64,000 nt of DNA, taken from Alcanivorax sp. 1008 (lineage in GTDB: Bacteria; Pseudomonadota; Gammaproteobacteria; Pseudomonadales; Alcanivoracaceae). Below the pieces are notes generated by a model. That model had not been told where the DNA came from and did no database searches. It saw nothing but the letters and a program-made list of their open reading frames with translations. Position 1 is the first letter of the stretch. Each line of letters starts with the position of its first letter. The DNA lies in NCBI RefSeq assembly GCF_020667895.1, contig NZ_JAFMPS010000009.1, forward strand, positions 1 to 64,000. Direction: 5' to 3'. The translations under genes were made by a program, and so were the position numbers. Of this stretch, positions 63,621 to 64,000 are shown in pieces.

Positions 63621-64000
63621 TCACATCGTCCAGCGGTTGATCCCAAGGCGCTGCAGGCAGTGATTTAACTTTTTGAAAGGCATGGGCCACGCCAATCAGG
63701 TGGGGCCTTTTGGGCTGGCGAATCAAATTGGCCAAGGCCCGGTCGTAGAACCCTCCGCCCATTCCCAGCCGGTTTCCCGCCTGATCAAAAGCTACCAATG
63801 GCATCAGCAATACATCCAGACTCCATAGCGGGGCAAGGCTTTTGTGCTTCAGGGTCGGCTCCCCAATTTCATAGCGGTTGGCAACAAGCACTTCTCCCGG
63901 AGCCCAGGGAGCGAAGTGCAGGGCTGCGTCCGCATGGCGGGGCAAGATCGGCAAATACAAGGTGCGAGGCGGGTTGTCCGAGGTCAGCAATGCGGGCAGT
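63610..64000 (-). CDS. 5-formyltetrahydrofolate cyclo-ligase, C-terminal part
   Basis: The frame is open to the window end, so the N-terminus lies beyond 64000. The visible 130 codons contain the family signatures LVANRYEIGEPT (substrate site), LLMPLVAFDQAGNRLGMGGGFYDRAL and PHLIGVAHAFQKV. The enzyme converts 5-formyl-THF to methenyl-THF. In gammaproteobacteria the 6S RNA gene often lies upstream of it, which would be outside this window. Confidence 0.92.
   Translation of the reverse strand, partial: LPALLTSDNPPRTLYLPILPRHADAALHFAPWAPGEVLVANRYEIGEPTLKHKSLAPLWSLDVLLMPLVAFDQAGNRLGMGGGFYDRALANLIRQPKRPHLIGVAHAFQKVKSLPAAPWDQPLDDVITD

Overview
The window looks like a chromosome segment of a marine, hydrocarbon-degrading gammaproteobacterium of the Alcanivorax type. 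The evidence is the argH-algZ-algR-hemCD-hemX-hemY order shared with pseudomonads and their relatives, an AlmA-like long-chain alkane monooxygenase, many acyl-CoA dehydrogenase and short-chain dehydrogenase genes, and the rep/cytochrome c5 and glnK-amtB neighbourhoods. The genus is inferred from gene content, not from a marker-gene comparison.

Region 1 (1-7380) is the right-hand part of a Tn7-like transposon. It holds the C-terminal part of a type I restriction HsdR subunit (probable cargo), a 779-bp non-coding stretch, and three overlapping genes: a TnsA-TnsB fusion, a TnsC-type ATPase and a TniQ/TnsD-type target selector. The element ends at 7380 in a TGTGG terminus with three related 17-bp sites, 29 bp from the 3' end of a tRNA-Arg(CCG) gene. 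The other end is not in the window and no CRISPR array was seen.

Region 2 (7410-26880) is core chromosome. It carries tRNA-Arg, an OmpR/CHASE2 two-component pair, cytochrome c5, rep, and an SDR/acyl-CoA dehydrogenase/kinase/DUF6285 operon that matches the logic of LvaABCD 4-hydroxyacyl-CoA degradation. A divergent NarL-type two-component pair, yifB/comM, an ankyrin protein, ubiK and a nitrogen-regulated glnK-amtB unit with visible NtrC and sigma-54 sites follow.

Region 3 (26990-35320) is lipid metabolism: an alpha/beta hydrolase, a START-domain protein, an XRE regulator with a candidate operator, and a minus-strand cluster (acyl-CoA dehydrogenase, SDR, APH-type kinase, histidine phosphatase, SDR) divergent from a LysR regulator with a good LysR box between them.

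Region 4 (35330-48400) starts with an AT-richer patch (DUF3185, an amino acid permease without a canonical start, a DedA/YqaA protein). It continues with a cytochrome b561/PepSY/two-component operon, ompW with an ANR/FNR-like box, a DnaQ-like exonuclease, AlmA, a large lipoprotein of unknown function, and an ALO-type FAD oxidase lipoprotein followed by an SDR.

Region 5 (48409-64000) is housekeeping: speE and speA (polyamines), slyD, argH, algZ/algR, hemC-hemD-hemX-hemY (heme), a flavin reductase, rpiA, ilvA, a small membrane protein and a partial 5-formyltetrahydrofolate cyclo-ligase.
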